Shown: positions 42,160 through 51,984, counted from the first letter of the stretch. The stretch is 64,000 nucleotides of DNA from Stutzerimonas stutzeri (GCF_024448985.1 NZ_JAMOII010000001.1:310001-374000), one strand, 5' to 3'. Numbers and translations: made by a program. The notes: generated by a model from the letters alone, not told the origin.

Positions 42160-43088
42160 GGTTCAGTACCGTCCAGATTCTTCCGCTTGAGTACTCAATG
42201 CTGATCTCCGTCTTATCCAACGGCCAATCACTAACACCTCCTGCGCAATTCGAACCCGCCGTGCCATGGTGGAGTTTTACTAAAGTAGTTTTGGCTGCTA
42301 CGACCCTGACACTGGTCCGTGACGGGCTGCTCGATCTGGATGCTCGACTTCCTGAAAACGCATTTACCCTGCGCCAACTTCTGCGACATGAGGCAGGACT
42401 CGCAGACTATGGCGAGCTTCCCGAATACCACGCTGCCGTTGCCAACCATGAACCGGCATGGTCAGCGGACGAGATGATGCGCCGTCTCAATGGTCACCAG
42501 CTTCGATATAGTCCCGGTACTGATTGGCACTACTCGAATGTTGGCTACATGCTCGTGGCCAAGCTTATCGAACGTACTACAGACCTGCCGCTTGAAGAAG
42601 CCGTCAAGCAGCAGGTATTGGCTCCCCTCGGTATTTCGACTGCTCGCTTCGCAACGGAGCGCGCGGATCTACACGGCGAATACTTCGGCAGTTCGTTGAA
42701 CTACGATCCGGCTTGGGTCTACCACGGATTGTTGGTCGGCCCCGTTTCACAGGCCGCCCTTCTTCTGGATCGCTTGCTCGCCGAAGAACTTCTTCCTGCC
42801 GACTTGCTTCAGGACATGCTGGCCGCACGGGCATTGGGTGGCCCGATTGCCGGGCGGCCCTGGGTTTCGCCGGGATACGCTCTGGGTCTGATGCGCGGCT
42901 CTATCGAAGGCGGCTTAACTCTGACTGGGCATACTGGCTGTGGGCCTGGAAGTGTTGTGGCGGTCTATCTCTGCTCTGTTGGTGAAAGATCGGCATGCTG
43001 CGCAGTTTTTTCGCGGGATTCCCATGAGGGGAGTATAGAGGCACACGTTGTCCAGCAAATACGTAAGGCGCTAGGGATAGTGTACTGA
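42147..43088 (+). CDS. Serine hydrolase, class C beta-lactamase family
   Basis: 313 aa if read from the TTG at 42147; the first ATG is at 42198 (296 aa). The active-site SxxK tetrad is SFTK (Ser43 in the longer form, WWSFTKVVLAATTL). The Tyr motif is HYSNVGYML, and the HTG-type third motif is GHTGCGPGS. LRQLLRHEAGLADYGELPEY is typical of serine hydrolases annotated as beta-lactamase/transpeptidase-like. There is no obvious signal peptide, so it is probably a cytoplasmic esterase or peptidase rather than a resistance enzyme. The TTG start is preferred because upstream residues look family-like. Confidence 0.75.
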
Positions 43089-43215
43089 CAGAATTCCTCC
43101 AGCCATGCTTTACCCTCGGTGATTAACAGTCTCTGGCCAGAGATTGAACCCACCTTGATGTCCGCTTTGGGTCGACTCCGACCTATCACGACCGGCAGCA
43201 GCCGACCCTGCACGC

Positions 43216-43629
43216 TCAGGCGAACTGTGGCCAAGCATCCCGAATCTCATACCATGGTGCCTTGGATATGACCTGGATGTGCTTCTGCTTCTCCGCCGCG
43301 AATGAAGTGTCCAGCGTACCGAGCGCTATCGAAATCCAGTCGGAGTATTCACCTTGGTTTTTTGACCAAAACAACGACGACCCGCAGTGGGCACAGAACT
43401 GGCGAAGCACTGTTGCGGACGAAGAGTAGGACGTGACGTCCTCCGCGCCCTCAATCAGGTGCAGGTCACTACGCAACACACTGCCATAGCTGGCAAATGC
43501 AGCCCCATGGGCTTTTCGACATTGGCTGCAATGGCAGTGGGTCAGCGCTTTGGGGCGAGATCGGATTTCGTATTTAACGGCACCGCAAAGGCAGCCGCCC
43601 TGAAAGCATTCAATCATCTGGAAGATCAT
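43216..43629 (-). CDS. GFA family (CENP-V/GFA domain) protein
   Basis: 137 aa zinc-binding protein of the glutathione-dependent formaldehyde-activating family. The Cys pattern GGCLCGAVKYE (Cys13, Cys15), THCHCSQCRKAHG (Cys32, 34, 37) and QFCAHCGSSLFW is complete. Members are often of unknown function despite the name. An alternative ATG lies four codons in. Confidence 0.85.
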   Translation of the reverse strand: MIFQMIECFQGGCLCGAVKYEIRSRPKALTHCHCSQCRKAHGAAFASYGSVLRSDLHLIEGAEDVTSYSSSATVLRQFCAHCGSSLFWSKNQGEYSDWISIALGTLDTSFAAEKQKHIQVISKAPWYEIRDAWPQFA

Positions 43630-43747
43630 CCTGGAAACATGGAGGCCAGTTTAAATTGCAGACTAAGTGAGCTCTCTAACGGTTGCGTTCGGCCGGGTAA
43701 TCCCTTCCATTCATTTCGCATGCAGAAGCAGTCGTTCGACCATTGAA

Positions 43748-44176
43748 TCAGCACTGCTCATCTAACCGTGCCTTCAGCCTTTCACGCAGGAAGACCAACG
43801 CTCGCTGATGCACCGGGTGGCAATCGTCATAAGGGGGATGGTCGAGCGATGCCCAGAAACACTTGAATAGATGGCCATGGTCATCAGATGCCAGGTGAGA
43901 CCACAGCTCAGGCAATGTTCTTTTTACATGGCACAGTTGAAACGACCAGACCTGACCTAGGTGATCGGCATTCCAAACCCCAAGGTCGTGTCTGATCATG
44001 GCGTCACTGATGCCAGATTCTTCAGCCAATTCACGTAATGCAGCTTCGCTGGGTGTTTCTCCCTTTTCTATGGTGCCCTTCACCAACTGAACTCCTGCTA
44101 GCGGGTGCCGGAACAGGAGGATCTTGTGGGGCAACGCAGATGAAAGTACTACCGGGCAAGCTTTATCTGGGAGCAT
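43748..44176 (-). CDS. Nudix hydrolase
   Basis: 142 aa. The Nudix box runs from Gly34 to Ile56 as GTIEKGETPSEAALREL followed by AEESGI, matching Gx5Ex7REUxEExGU. It should hydrolyse a nucleoside diphosphate linked to another moiety; the substrate is unknown. It is the downstream member of two consecutive Nudix genes on the same strand (70-base gap). Confidence 0.85.
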   Translation of the reverse strand: MLPDKACPVVLSSALPHKILLFRHPLAGVQLVKGTIEKGETPSEAALRELAEESGISDAMIRHDLGVWNADHLGQVWSFQLCHVKRTLPELWSHLASDDHGHLFKCFWASLDHPPYDDCHPVHQRALVFLRERLKARLDEQC

Positions 44177-44245
44177 CGCGATCTCGGTATCAGCAGGTGG
44201 AAGCCGTCATACGCATTGGGTAGGGAGCGAATGTTCATAGAGATG

Positions 44246-44707
44246 TCAAACAGGCAATTTGAATACGCCTGCATCCATGAGCAGCTGCACCAGATTTTCC
44301 GGCCATACCGTTTCTTTTGTGGTTCTCAGTTCCTGGGCCGACCACCAGTAATGATCCGCCATGACCTTTTTTTCGTGCGCTGTCCATTGAGAACGGGAAA
44401 GGGCTATGTTTGGGACATGCACAATAAAATACTGCTCCACGGCGACCACCGCTTCGCCGCTGGGCAAAATCAGTGAAACCCTTCGATCAGCCACAGGCTG
44501 CGCAACTGTACTGACTTGAATGCCTGTCTCCTCGTACAGCTCACGTACTGCCGCAGCGTGGAATGTTTCACCTGGTTCCAAACCACCACCAGGCGTGGCC
44601 CAGTGGCTTTCACCAGCCAAGGCGTCGTCTGTATGGTGAAATCTGAAAAGGAGGACTTCTTCGGAAGGGCTAATTACTAGTAATCGTGCTGCCTTTCGCT
44701 CACGCAT
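44246..44707 (-). CDS. Nudix hydrolase
   Basis: 153 aa. The Nudix box begins at Gly41 (GGLEPGETFHAAAVREL, then YEETGI), preceded by the usual strand SHWATPGGG. The two Nudix proteins are only distantly alike, so this is not a recent duplication. A 15-base palindrome lies 35 bases upstream of the start. Confidence 0.87.
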   Translation of the reverse strand: MRERKAARLLVISPSEEVLLFRFHHTDDALAGESHWATPGGGLEPGETFHAAAVRELYEETGIQVSTVAQPVADRRVSLILPSGEAVVAVEQYFIVHVPNIALSRSQWTAHEKKVMADHYWWSAQELRTTKETVWPENLVQLLMDAGVFKLPV

Positions 44708-44741
44708 CTGTCGTCCCCCTAAAAGGGGCGCAGATTAGTAG

Positions 44742-44756
44742 CGGTTAAGTTAACCG
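44742..44756. promoter_or_regulatory. Palindrome upstream of the Nudix genes
   Basis: CGGTTAA-G-TTAACCG is a perfect 7+7 palindrome, 35 bases before the first Nudix start. It could be an operator. No cognate regulator is visible nearby. Confidence 0.3.
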
Positions 44757-44978
44757 GCAAGCCGAGAGATCGTCATCGTCCGCTATTGGCCCAGACCGTG
44801 TAAAACGCGCCCATGTTTTATGGTCTGCGTTGCTACTCAGAATACAAATGCTACAACGGCGATAAATTGGACGTCAGGGTACGTGTTCTCACAATAGATA
44901 TCCTACCTCTACTCGTCTAAGCCACGGCCAGCGTTTCTGGTAGCCCAGAGCCTTCTGGAGGAATAGGTCTGGCTGGGT

Positions 44979-45428
44979 TTAGGGGGTTGGTGCACAGCAG
45001 TCCAGCCTCCAGTTCAGCCCAGCTTTTGATCCATTTAGATGTGTGCTCTCGTTCACAGTGCGTGAGCGTCGTCCGCCGGCAGCAGGGGAGCCTGCGACTT
45101 GTCGAGCGGAGGGCGGCGTGTAGGTGCTGGCTGGCTGCTTAGGGCTGTAATTATCGTCGTTGAATGACGTTTGCCGAGACTGCACCGCCCGAACAGTGGC
45201 ATCTTCAAACCATTCGATTCCCTCTTGGCTTAGCTGCCGCTGTCGAGGCGCTGGTGTTGGCGTTTCGTAGCTTGCGATGGAAGAGTAGTTAACCGGTAGC
45301 GTCGGCTCTTGGTTAAACAAAGGCTTACCGACAACACGGATGCCCTGCTTGATCTGATTTACGCCCAACAAAATTGGTTTGCCGAACGTCAATGCTAGGA
45401 CAGTAGTGACCGTAGAACCGAAACCCAT
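44979..45428 (-). CDS. Hypothetical protein downstream of the ATPase gene
   Basis: 149 aa. I do not recognise it. The N-terminus (GSTVTTVLALTFGKPILLGV) is mildly hydrophobic and could be a membrane anchor. The remainder is polar, rich in Ser, Pro, Gln and Arg, and likely disordered. It lies 142 bases downstream of the ATPase gene on the same strand. Base composition is closer to the chromosome than that of the ATPase. It may be a partner of the ATPase or an unrelated small gene. Confidence 0.4.
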   Translation of the reverse strand: MGFGSTVTTVLALTFGKPILLGVNQIKQGIRVVGKPLFNQEPTLPVNYSSIASYETPTPAPRQRQLSQEGIEWFEDATVRAVQSRQTSFNDDNYSPKQPASTYTPPSARQVAGSPAAGGRRSRTVNESTHLNGSKAGLNWRLDCCAPTP

Positions 45429-45569
45429 TATTGCGACGGATCGTCATGGGTCTCGCTTCTTGCCGCGGCGTATATATTCCGGTGCATCATCCCAGTCAGA
45501 ATTTATGTTGCCTCCTTGCATAAATAACGCAGCTAGAAATAGCTGGCTTACTCGTTAGTGCTAGCTTCG

Positions 45570-47285
45570 CTACAGTACTTCGATATTGCTAGCAACCTCT
45601 ATGGCGCCCATAACGCCCGGTTGAAAGCGAACGCGTCTACCAGAAAAAACAATTTGCGCACGATCTTGCTCAAGTATATCTTCTTTTTGGAAAAAGTATT
45701 TTGCCTCGTTTCCCTCTACTTCAACAAAGCCTCGCTCGTTCTTGATGTCGTAGTAGGTGATGGTTCCTTCCACTTTGCCCGGTAGTGCCGCTTGCTCTAA
45801 AAGCTGACTGCTTATCTGAGCAACTCGGTTGATCCATTTTCCACCTTTAAGAGACCTTTCTTTGTTAACTCGTTCACCACCCTCAAAGCTGTGAGTAGGC
45901 AGGTCTTTTAATACTGCACACGCATAGTCGAATGAGTACACAGTTCCCTTCCGACCAGAGCCGAGCTCTTCGATATTGATGACGTTATACTCTTGTGATT
46001 TATTTGTGTATTTATAGAGTATTGGCGACATGTTTGGGAAAGTAAATTTATAAGCGCTTCTTGCTTTGCAGATGTTAGCTAATGTCTCTATGAAGTCTTT
46101 TTCTACCTGTCCATATATGGACTCAATTTGTTCTGCATGTTCTTTGAGTGTTTCTCCTACCGCATCCTTAGTAACGTGGAGTTCCTCCTCGTGCTCTCTA
46201 AATGTCACGTTGAGCGACAAATCTAATAGCTGTATTAATCGACGCATGTTTCCTTGGGATGCGTATAGTAATTGTTCTAAGCAATCGCCATAAAGATCAT
46301 CACCAGAAAGTGAAAAGACGTCATCTGCGCGGAAGAAACCGTTTTCATAGCCAAATGGATTTAAATAGTTATTTATCAGGTCGATCGCTCGCTTTCTAAA
46401 TCGGCGATACGCTCGTTCATCTTGAATTCGCTCTTCAAGAAGAATTACGCTCCCATATCTCGTTTCCGTAAGCATGTCAGAGAAAGAGTTAGGGTAGACA
46501 GCAATTTTGGTTCGTATAAAACTTGCGGTTCTAAGCTGATTCATTAGTATCTCGAAAAAGCCGGATCCGCTATCGTTCTGAAAGAACTTTTTATCCAGTG
46601 CTCCCGCCTCGTCAATTAGCAAGAGGATCTTACCGTCTTGTCCTTCAAGTAAGTTTTTGTAGCAATCCTCAATATCTTTAATACCTGGGTTTGGTTTCTT
46701 CTTAATTTCAGAGAAGTGAGTATTTTTCCACTCTGCTGAAAGCTCAAGAAATTGGCACTTTGCGCCGCCTTTTGTCAAAAGCTCCTGGGTAACTCTTTCA
46801 ATATACTCTTCGCTTCCAAGCTTTGACAGCTGCTTCATACTATTAGCTAGCTTGTGTGCAGAGAATAGCTCGTCTTTAAGGAATCGGAATCCAGTATGTA
46901 TTTCAGCTAGTTTTTTGGCATCCATTAGCTTGAGGTAAACAGTTGTAAGCTCTTCAACTATTTTTATAATTATGTTTCTGTATATCTCCTCCGAGTTTTT
47001 TATATGTTGAAAGTCGCTAAGTCGTATGAATACGGGAAGTATAAGCTCGTCGGAATTTTCTATCAGGCTAGGCACCATGCCGTACAAGTAGTATGCATAG
47101 TTTGCTCTGAGGAACATGGTTTTTCCAGAGCCCATGCGTCCTTTGATTATTGTGTTTTCATAGTCAAAAGGTGTATTTAAACCATCAATCGGGTTCACAT
47201 ACAGATTGAGAATGCTTGAGAGGTCATATTCGTCTGCATTTCGCGTTTTAAATGGTCGTGAGCGAAACAGCTCTTCCATATACAT
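45570..47285 (-). CDS. P-loop (ORC/Cdc6-like AAA) ATPase with C-terminal cold-shock-like domain
   Basis: 571 aa. Walker A is GRMGSGKT (Gly49-Thr56) and Walker B is KILLLIDEAGALD (Asp225, Glu226). The segment RTASFIRTKIAVYPNSF resembles a sensor 1 strand, and QGNMRRLIQLLDLSL (344-358) resembles the GNxR sensor 2 helix of ORC/Cdc6-type ATPases. A winged-helix-like part may lie around 395-470. Residues about 503-571 align by eye with a cold-shock domain: GTITYYDIKNERGFVEVEG against [19 protein letters not shown] of CapB in this same window, then KYFFQKEDI against LFVHFRAI. The gene is visibly AT-rich compared with its neighbours, which suggests transfer. Function is unknown. Confidence 0.75.
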   Translation of the reverse strand: MYMEELFRSRPFKTRNADEYDLSSILNLYVNPIDGLNTPFDYENTIIKGRMGSGKTMFLRANYAYYLYGMVPSLIENSDELILPVFIRLSDFQHIKNSEEIYRNIIIKIVEELTTVYLKLMDAKKLAEIHTGFRFLKDELFSAHKLANSMKQLSKLGSEEYIERVTQELLTKGGAKCQFLELSAEWKNTHFSEIKKKPNPGIKDIEDCYKNLLEGQDGKILLLIDEAGALDKKFFQNDSGSGFFEILMNQLRTASFIRTKIAVYPNSFSDMLTETRYGSVILLEERIQDERAYRRFRKRAIDLINNYLNPFGYENGFFRADDVFSLSGDDLYGDCLEQLLYASQGNMRRLIQLLDLSLNVTFREHEEELHVTKDAVGETLKEHAEQIESIYGQVEKDFIETLANICKARSAYKFTFPNMSPILYKYTNKSQEYNVINIEELGSGRKGTVYSFDYACAVLKDLPTHSFEGGERVNKERSLKGGKWINRVAQISSQLLEQAALPGKVEGTITYYDIKNERGFVEVEGNEAKYFFQKEDILEQDRAQIVFSGRRVRFQPGVMGAIEVASNIEVL

Positions 47286-47412
47286 ATGTGATCCTTATAA
47301 GTAATAAGCTGCTCTAATGTTCGGTATATAAAAAGTTGTGCCTCGGAAGAATGGCAGGTTGTTTTTCTAAGTCTCCAACCCTTGCAGTCAAATATATGCG
47401 AGTCCTGAACGA

Positions 47413-47438
47413 AAAAGCCCTGCGATTGCAGGGCTTTT
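47413..47438 (-). terminator. Rho-independent terminator downstream of tRNA-Gly
   Basis: AAAAGCCCTGC and GCAGGGCTTTT form an 11-bp stem with loop GATT. On the minus strand it follows the tRNA by a few bases. The T tract is on both sides, so it can work in either direction. Confidence 0.85.
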
Positions 47439-47444
47439 CAAATC

Positions 47445-47518
47445 TGGAGCGGGCGAAGGGAATCGAACCCTCGTCATGAGCTTGGGAAGCTCAGGTAATG
47501 CCATTATACGACGCCCGC
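47445..47518 (-). tRNA. tRNA-Gly (anticodon CCC)
   Basis: 74 bases including an encoded CCA. Acceptor strands GCGGGCG and CGCCCGC pair. The anticodon stem-loop is TGAGC-TTCCCAA-GCTCA with anticodon CCC, and the T-loop reads GGTTCGATTCC. It decodes GGG. It stands at the right edge of the accessory block, a common position for integration. Confidence 0.95.
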
Positions 47519-47586
47519 GTAGGCAGCCTTTGTACCAGAAGGGCGGCGTCAGTAGAAGCGGTGCGGCGTTTGTGCGGTGAATGTTT

Positions 47587-48279
47587 TCAGATCTGCGCGA
47601 TTTCCGCTGGGGTCAGGCTGCGGTACTGGCCTGAGGCGAGGATGGGGTCGAGCTGCAGCGGGCCCATGCGTTCGCGGTGCAGTGCGGTGACCTTGTTGTT
47701 GAAGTGGCCGAACATGCGTTTGACTTGATGGTAGCGGCCTTCATGCAGAGTCAGGCGGGCCTGGTGCGAGCCGAGCAGTTCGAGTTCGGCGGGCAGGGTG
47801 GTGTGGTTCTCGAAGCGAAAGTAGAGGCCTTCGGCGAAGCGGTCGACGCAGATGGGGTCGATAGGGTCTTCGGTTTCCACGAGATAGGTTTTGCCCAGCA
47901 GGCTTTCCGGTTGGGTCAGGCGACGGGACCAGAGGCCGTCGTTTGTGATGATCATCAGCCCGGTGGTGTTGAAGTCCAGTCGCCCGGCGATGTGCAGCTC
48001 TTCCTTGTCCGGTTCGTCGAGCAGGTCGAGCACCGTGGGGTGTTGAGGATCGGCGGTGGCGCTGACGCAGCCGGTCGGTTTGTTCAGCATGAAGAAGCGG
48101 GCGGGCTTGCCTGCTTGCAGTACCTCGCCATCCAGCTCGATGTGGTCGAAGACGCGAACGTCATGGGTGCCGTCGCAGATCGTCTCGCCATTCACTGAAG
48201 CGCGACCCGAGGCGAGCAGCAGGCGCGCCTGACGATGGCTGCAGTGGGGCAGGTTGGCAAGGAAGCGGTCGAGACGCAT
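47587..48279 (-). CDS. rsuA: 16S rRNA pseudouridine(516) synthase (RsuA family)
   Basis: 230 aa. The N-terminal S4 domain (MRLDRFLANLPHCSHRQARL) is followed by the pseudouridine synthase domain with catalytic Asp in AGRLDFNTTGLMIITNDG. LHEGRYHQVKRMFGHFNNKV is typical of RsuA. It overlaps the CWC protein stop by one base, so the two are coupled. Confidence 0.88.
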   Translation of the reverse strand: MRLDRFLANLPHCSHRQARLLLASGRASVNGETICDGTHDVRVFDHIELDGEVLQAGKPARFFMLNKPTGCVSATADPQHPTVLDLLDEPDKEELHIAGRLDFNTTGLMIITNDGLWSRRLTQPESLLGKTYLVETEDPIDPICVDRFAEGLYFRFENHTTLPAELELLGSHQARLTLHEGRYHQVKRMFGHFNNKVTALHRERMGPLQLDPILASGQYRSLTPAEIAQI

Positions 48280-48488
48280 CAGGAGTTGGCAGGCGGCTCG
48301 CCACTGGCGCAGCGTGGGCAGATGCAGGCCTTGTTTAGCGCGTCGTCGGGAATACGTTCACGGGCTTCGGCTGCGATCTCTGCGGTAAAGCACCAGCACG
48401 GCCGGGTGGCGGTGGCTGGGTTCGCCAAGCCGCACTGGTTGAGCTCGCCGCAGATCGGACATTTATTGATATCAGGCGAATCAGTCAT
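48279..48488 (-). CDS. Cysteine-rich CWC family protein
   Basis: 69 aa. Cys residues are arranged as CPICGELNQCGLAN, RPCWCF and CICPRC. The central CWC gives the family its name, and the pattern suggests a small metal-binding protein. It overlaps the start of the pseudouridine synthase gene (TGATG). Function unknown. Confidence 0.85.
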   Translation of the reverse strand: MTDSPDINKCPICGELNQCGLANPATATRPCWCFTAEIAAEARERIPDDALNKACICPRCASGEPPANS

Positions 48489-48548
48489 AACCGCCTCCTG
48501 GCAGTGGCAACGCTTGATGCAGCAGGGCGATGAGGGCATTAAATAGAA

Positions 48549-48569
48549 AGCCCGGCATTGCGCCGGGCT
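48549..48569 (-). terminator. Terminator downstream of metG
   Basis: AGCCCGGC and GCCGGGCT form a stem with a five-base loop. On the minus strand it is followed by TTTCTATTTA. It lies 15 bases after the metG stop. Confidence 0.75.
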
Positions 48570-48583
48570 CTTCATACAGGTCG

Positions 48584-50626
48584 TTACTTGACGCGTTGAC
48601 CTGGCTTGGCGCCGCTGTCGGGGCTGAGCAGGTAGATCTCTTCGCCGCCAGGGCCGGCGGCCAACACCATGCCTTCGGAGACGCCGAACTTCATTTTGCG
48701 TGCGGCGAGGTTGGCAACGTACAGCGTTAGGCGGCCTTCCAGTTTGCTTGGGTCCGGGTAGGCGCTCTTGATGCCGGAGAAAACGTTGCGCTTGGCATCG
48801 CCAATGTCGAGCGTCAGGCGCAGCAGCTTGTCGGCGCCTTCCACAAATTCGCACTTCTCGATTAGCGCGATGCGCAGGTCCACGGCGGCGAAGGCATCGA
48901 AGGCGATTTCGACAGCGATGGGCTCTTTGGTCAGCTCTCCATTGCCGGACGGCTGGGCAGCGGTTTCGGTGGAAGCGAGGTCTTCCTTGGATGATTCGAT
49001 CATGGCTTCGATTTTGGCAGGCTCAATACGGGTCAATAGCGGGGTAAAAGCGTTCAGCTGGTGGTTGGTCAGCAGTGTTTCCAGGTCAGTCCAGCCTAGC
49101 GGCTCGACATTCAGGAAGCGCTCGGCGTCGGCGGCCAGGTTCGGCAGCACTGGCTTGAGAAAGATCACCAGCTGGCGGAACAGGTTGATGCCTGTTGCGC
49201 AGATCGCCTGGACTTCATCCTGCATACCGTCCTGCTTGTTCAGGGCCCAGGGCGCCTTGTCGGCGATCCAGGCGTTGGCGCGGTCGGCCAGCGCCATGAT
49301 TTCGCGCATGGCACGGGCGAAATCGCGGTTCTCGTAGGCATCGGCGATCGAGGGAGCGGCGGCCTGGAAGGCGTCGGTCAGCTCCGGCGCGGCGTTGCGG
49401 TCGACCATCACGCCGCCGTTGCCCTTGTGGATGAAACCGGCGCAACGGCTGGCGATGTTGACGACCTTGCCGACGAGGTCGGAGTTGACCTTCTGCACGA
49501 AGTCTTCGAGGTTCAAGTCCAGGTCATCGACGCCACGGCCGAGCTTGGCTGCGTAGTAGTAGCGCAGGTACTCGGGGTTCAGGTGATCGAGGTAGGTGCG
49601 CGCCTTGATAAAGGTGCCGCGCGACTTGGACATCTTCTGCCCGTTTACTGTCAGGTAGCCATGCACCGCAACGGCGGTGGGCTTGCGCAGGCCGGCGCCT
49701 TCGAGCATGGCGGGCCAGAACAGGGTGTGGAAGTTGATGATGTCTTTGCCGATGAAGTGATAGAGCTCGGTGGTGGAGTCCTTGTTCCAGAAGGCATCGA
49801 AGTCCAGCTCTGGGCGGCGCGCGCAGAGATTCTTGAAGCTGGCCATGTAGCCGATCGGCGCGTCCAGCCAGACGTAGAAGTACTTGCCGGGCTCGTCGGG
49901 GATTTCGAACCCGAAGTAGGGCGCGTCGCGGGAGATGTCCCACTCGTGCAGGCCGCCGTCGAGCCATTCGGCGATCTTGTTGGCGACCGAGTCCTGCAGG
50001 CTGCCGCTGCGGGTCCACTCCTTGAGCATCGCCTCGAAGTCGGGCAGCTTGAAGAAGAAGTGTTTGGAGTCACGCAGCACTGGCGTAGCGCCGGAGATGG
50101 CTGAGCGCGGGTCCTTCAGTTCAGTGGGCTCGTAGGTGGCGCCGCACTTTTCGCAGTTGTCACCGTACTGGTCTTCGGCCGCGCACTTCGGGCAGGTGCC
50201 CTTGATGAAGCGGTCGGCGAGGAACATGCCTTTCTCGGGATCGAAGTACTGGGTCACCGAGCGGGTTGCGATGTGGCCGGCGTCGCGCAAGCGGGTGTAG
50301 ATCATCTCGGACAACTCGCGGTTCTCTTCCGAGTGGGTCGAGTGGAAGTTGTCGAAATTAACCAGGAAGTCCGCGAAGTCGGCGCTGTGTTCGGCCTGCA
50401 CGTTGGCGATCAGTTGCTCGGGCGTGATGCCTTCCTTCTCGGCGCGCAGCATGATGGCCGATCCGTGGGCGTCATCGGCACATACATAAACGCACTGGTT
50501 GCCGCGCAGCTTCTGAAAGCGCACCCACATGTCCGTCTGGATGTACTCGAGCATGTGGCCAAGGTGGATCGAACCATTGGCGTAGGGCAGGGCACTGGTA
50601 ACGAGGATCTGACGGGCTTCGGACAT
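48584..50626 (-). CDS. metG: Methionyl-tRNA synthetase
   Basis: 680 aa class I synthetase. The start [20 protein letters not shown] contains the usual N-terminus, followed by the HIGH-type motif HLGH. A zinc-binding insert has [18 protein letters not shown]. The KMSKS motif is exact ([11 protein letters not shown]). The C-terminal 110 residues form the EMAP-like tRNA-binding/dimerisation domain ([20 protein letters not shown]). The frame is open upstream of the start, but those residues are not MetG. It is divergent from apbC, as in P. aeruginosa. Confidence 0.97.
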   Translation of the reverse strand: MSEARQILVTSALPYANGSIHLGHMLEYIQTDMWVRFQKLRGNQCVYVCADDAHGSAIMLRAEKEGITPEQLIANVQAEHSADFADFLVNFDNFHSTHSEENRELSEMIYTRLRDAGHIATRSVTQYFDPEKGMFLADRFIKGTCPKCAAEDQYGDNCEKCGATYEPTELKDPRSAISGATPVLRDSKHFFFKLPDFEAMLKEWTRSGSLQDSVANKIAEWLDGGLHEWDISRDAPYFGFEIPDEPGKYFYVWLDAPIGYMASFKNLCARRPELDFDAFWNKDSTTELYHFIGKDIINFHTLFWPAMLEGAGLRKPTAVAVHGYLTVNGQKMSKSRGTFIKARTYLDHLNPEYLRYYYAAKLGRGVDDLDLNLEDFVQKVNSDLVGKVVNIASRCAGFIHKGNGGVMVDRNAAPELTDAFQAAAPSIADAYENRDFARAMREIMALADRANAWIADKAPWALNKQDGMQDEVQAICATGINLFRQLVIFLKPVLPNLAADAERFLNVEPLGWTDLETLLTNHQLNAFTPLLTRIEPAKIEAMIESSKEDLASTETAAQPSGNGELTKEPIAVEIAFDAFAAVDLRIALIEKCEFVEGADKLLRLTLDIGDAKRNVFSGIKSAYPDPSKLEGRLTLYVANLAARKMKFGVSEGMVLAAGPGGEEIYLLSPDSGAKPGQRVK

Positions 50627-50820
50627 GGGGGAAATCTGCAGTCGGGGTTGCGAAGTGAGCTGGTCACTATAAAGGTGCGACGTTTTTTTTTCACCCGCAC
50701 TGGCGCGGCTGATGTCGGTCAGATGCCAAGTGCCGCGCCATGTTGACGCGGTTGATGAGCCCATACGGCACCACGGGGTAAGATGCCCGTCTGTTTTACT
50801 AGGTTTTCTTGGGAGTAGTC

Positions 50821-51915
50821 ATGACCGTCACACGCGAAGCTGTCGAAGCCGTACTGCGCCAGTACACCGACCCGAACTTGAACCAGGACCCAGTGAGCGC
50901 CGGTTGTGTACGTTCTATCGAAGTTCAGGGCGATCGCGTCGGCGTGCAGCTCGAGCTGGGTTATGCCGCCGGGCTGTTTCGCAGCGGTTGGGCGCAAATG
51001 CTCGCGATGGCGATCGAGCAGCTCGAGGGCGTGACGCGTGCTGACGTCCAGGTCGACTGCGTAATCAAGCCGCACAAGGCGCAGGACCAGGTGCCGGCGC
51101 TGGCCAATGTGAAGAACATCATCGCGGTGGCTTCCGGCAAGGGCGGTGTTGGCAAGTCCACCACTGCGGCCAATCTGGCGCTGGCGCTTGCCCGCGAAGG
51201 CGCGCGTGTGGGTGTGCTGGACGCCGATATCTACGGGCCGAGCCAGGGCATCATGTTTGGCATTCCCGAAGGTACCAAGCCGCAGATACGTGATCAGAAG
51301 TGGTTCGTGCCGCTGGAGGCGCATGGCGTACAGCTGATGTCCATGGCGTTTCTGGCTGACGACAAGACGCCGATGGTCTGGCGCGGCCCGATGGTTTCCG
51401 GGGCCTTGTTGCAATTGATCACCCAGACCGCCTGGACCGATCTCGACTATCTGGTGGTGGACATGCCGCCGGGTACCGGTGACATCCAGCTGACCCTGGC
51501 GCAGAAGGTCCCGGTGACTGGTTCGGTGATCGTCACCACGCCGCAGGATCTGGCGCTACTGGACGCCAAGAAAGGCGTTGAGATGTTCCGCAAGGTGAAC
51601 ATCCCGGTGCTGGGTGTGGTGGAGAACATGGCCATTCACATCTGCTCAAATTGCGGCCACGCCGAGCATTTGTTCGGTGAGGGGGGCGGCGAGAAGCTGG
51701 CGGGTGAATACAACGTCGACCTGCTGGCTTCGCTACCGCTGTCCATGGCTATCCGCAGCCAGGCTGACGCTGGCAAGCCGACGGCAATTGCCGATCCGGA
51801 AAGCCAGATTGCCATGATCTATCAACAAGTGGCGCGCACAGTCGGTGCGCGAATCTCGCAGAGTGGGCAGATCATCGCCCAGTCAATGCCGAACATCATG
51901 GTGACCGACGACTGA
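50821..51915 (+). CDS. apbC: Iron-sulfur cluster carrier ATPase ApbC/Mrp
   Basis: 364 aa. An N-terminal DUF59-like domain (VEAVLRQYTDPNLNQDPVSA) precedes the deviant Walker A of the ParA/Mrp family, VASGKGGVGKST. The Cys pair in ICSNCGHAEHLFG is the cluster-binding CxxC. It carries Fe-S clusters to apo-proteins. The ATG at 50821 is chosen over an upstream GTG at 50809. Confidence 0.95.
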   Translation: MTVTREAVEAVLRQYTDPNLNQDPVSAGCVRSIEVQGDRVGVQLELGYAAGLFRSGWAQMLAMAIEQLEGVTRADVQVDCVIKPHKAQDQVPALANVKNIIAVASGKGGVGKSTTAANLALALAREGARVGVLDADIYGPSQGIMFGIPEGTKPQIRDQKWFVPLEAHGVQLMSMAFLADDKTPMVWRGPMVSGALLQLITQTAWTDLDYLVVDMPPGTGDIQLTLAQKVPVTGSVIVTTPQDLALLDAKKGVEMFRKVNIPVLGVVENMAIHICSNCGHAEHLFGEGGGEKLAGEYNVDLLASLPLSMAIRSQADAGKPTAIADPESQIAMIYQQVARTVGARISQSGQIIAQSMPNIMVTDD

Positions 51916-51984
51916 CCGAGAGGGTGAGGCGGCGCTTGGCGTCGCCTCTGCCGAGCTGTACTGACTGGCAAATCTCAGGCACAA

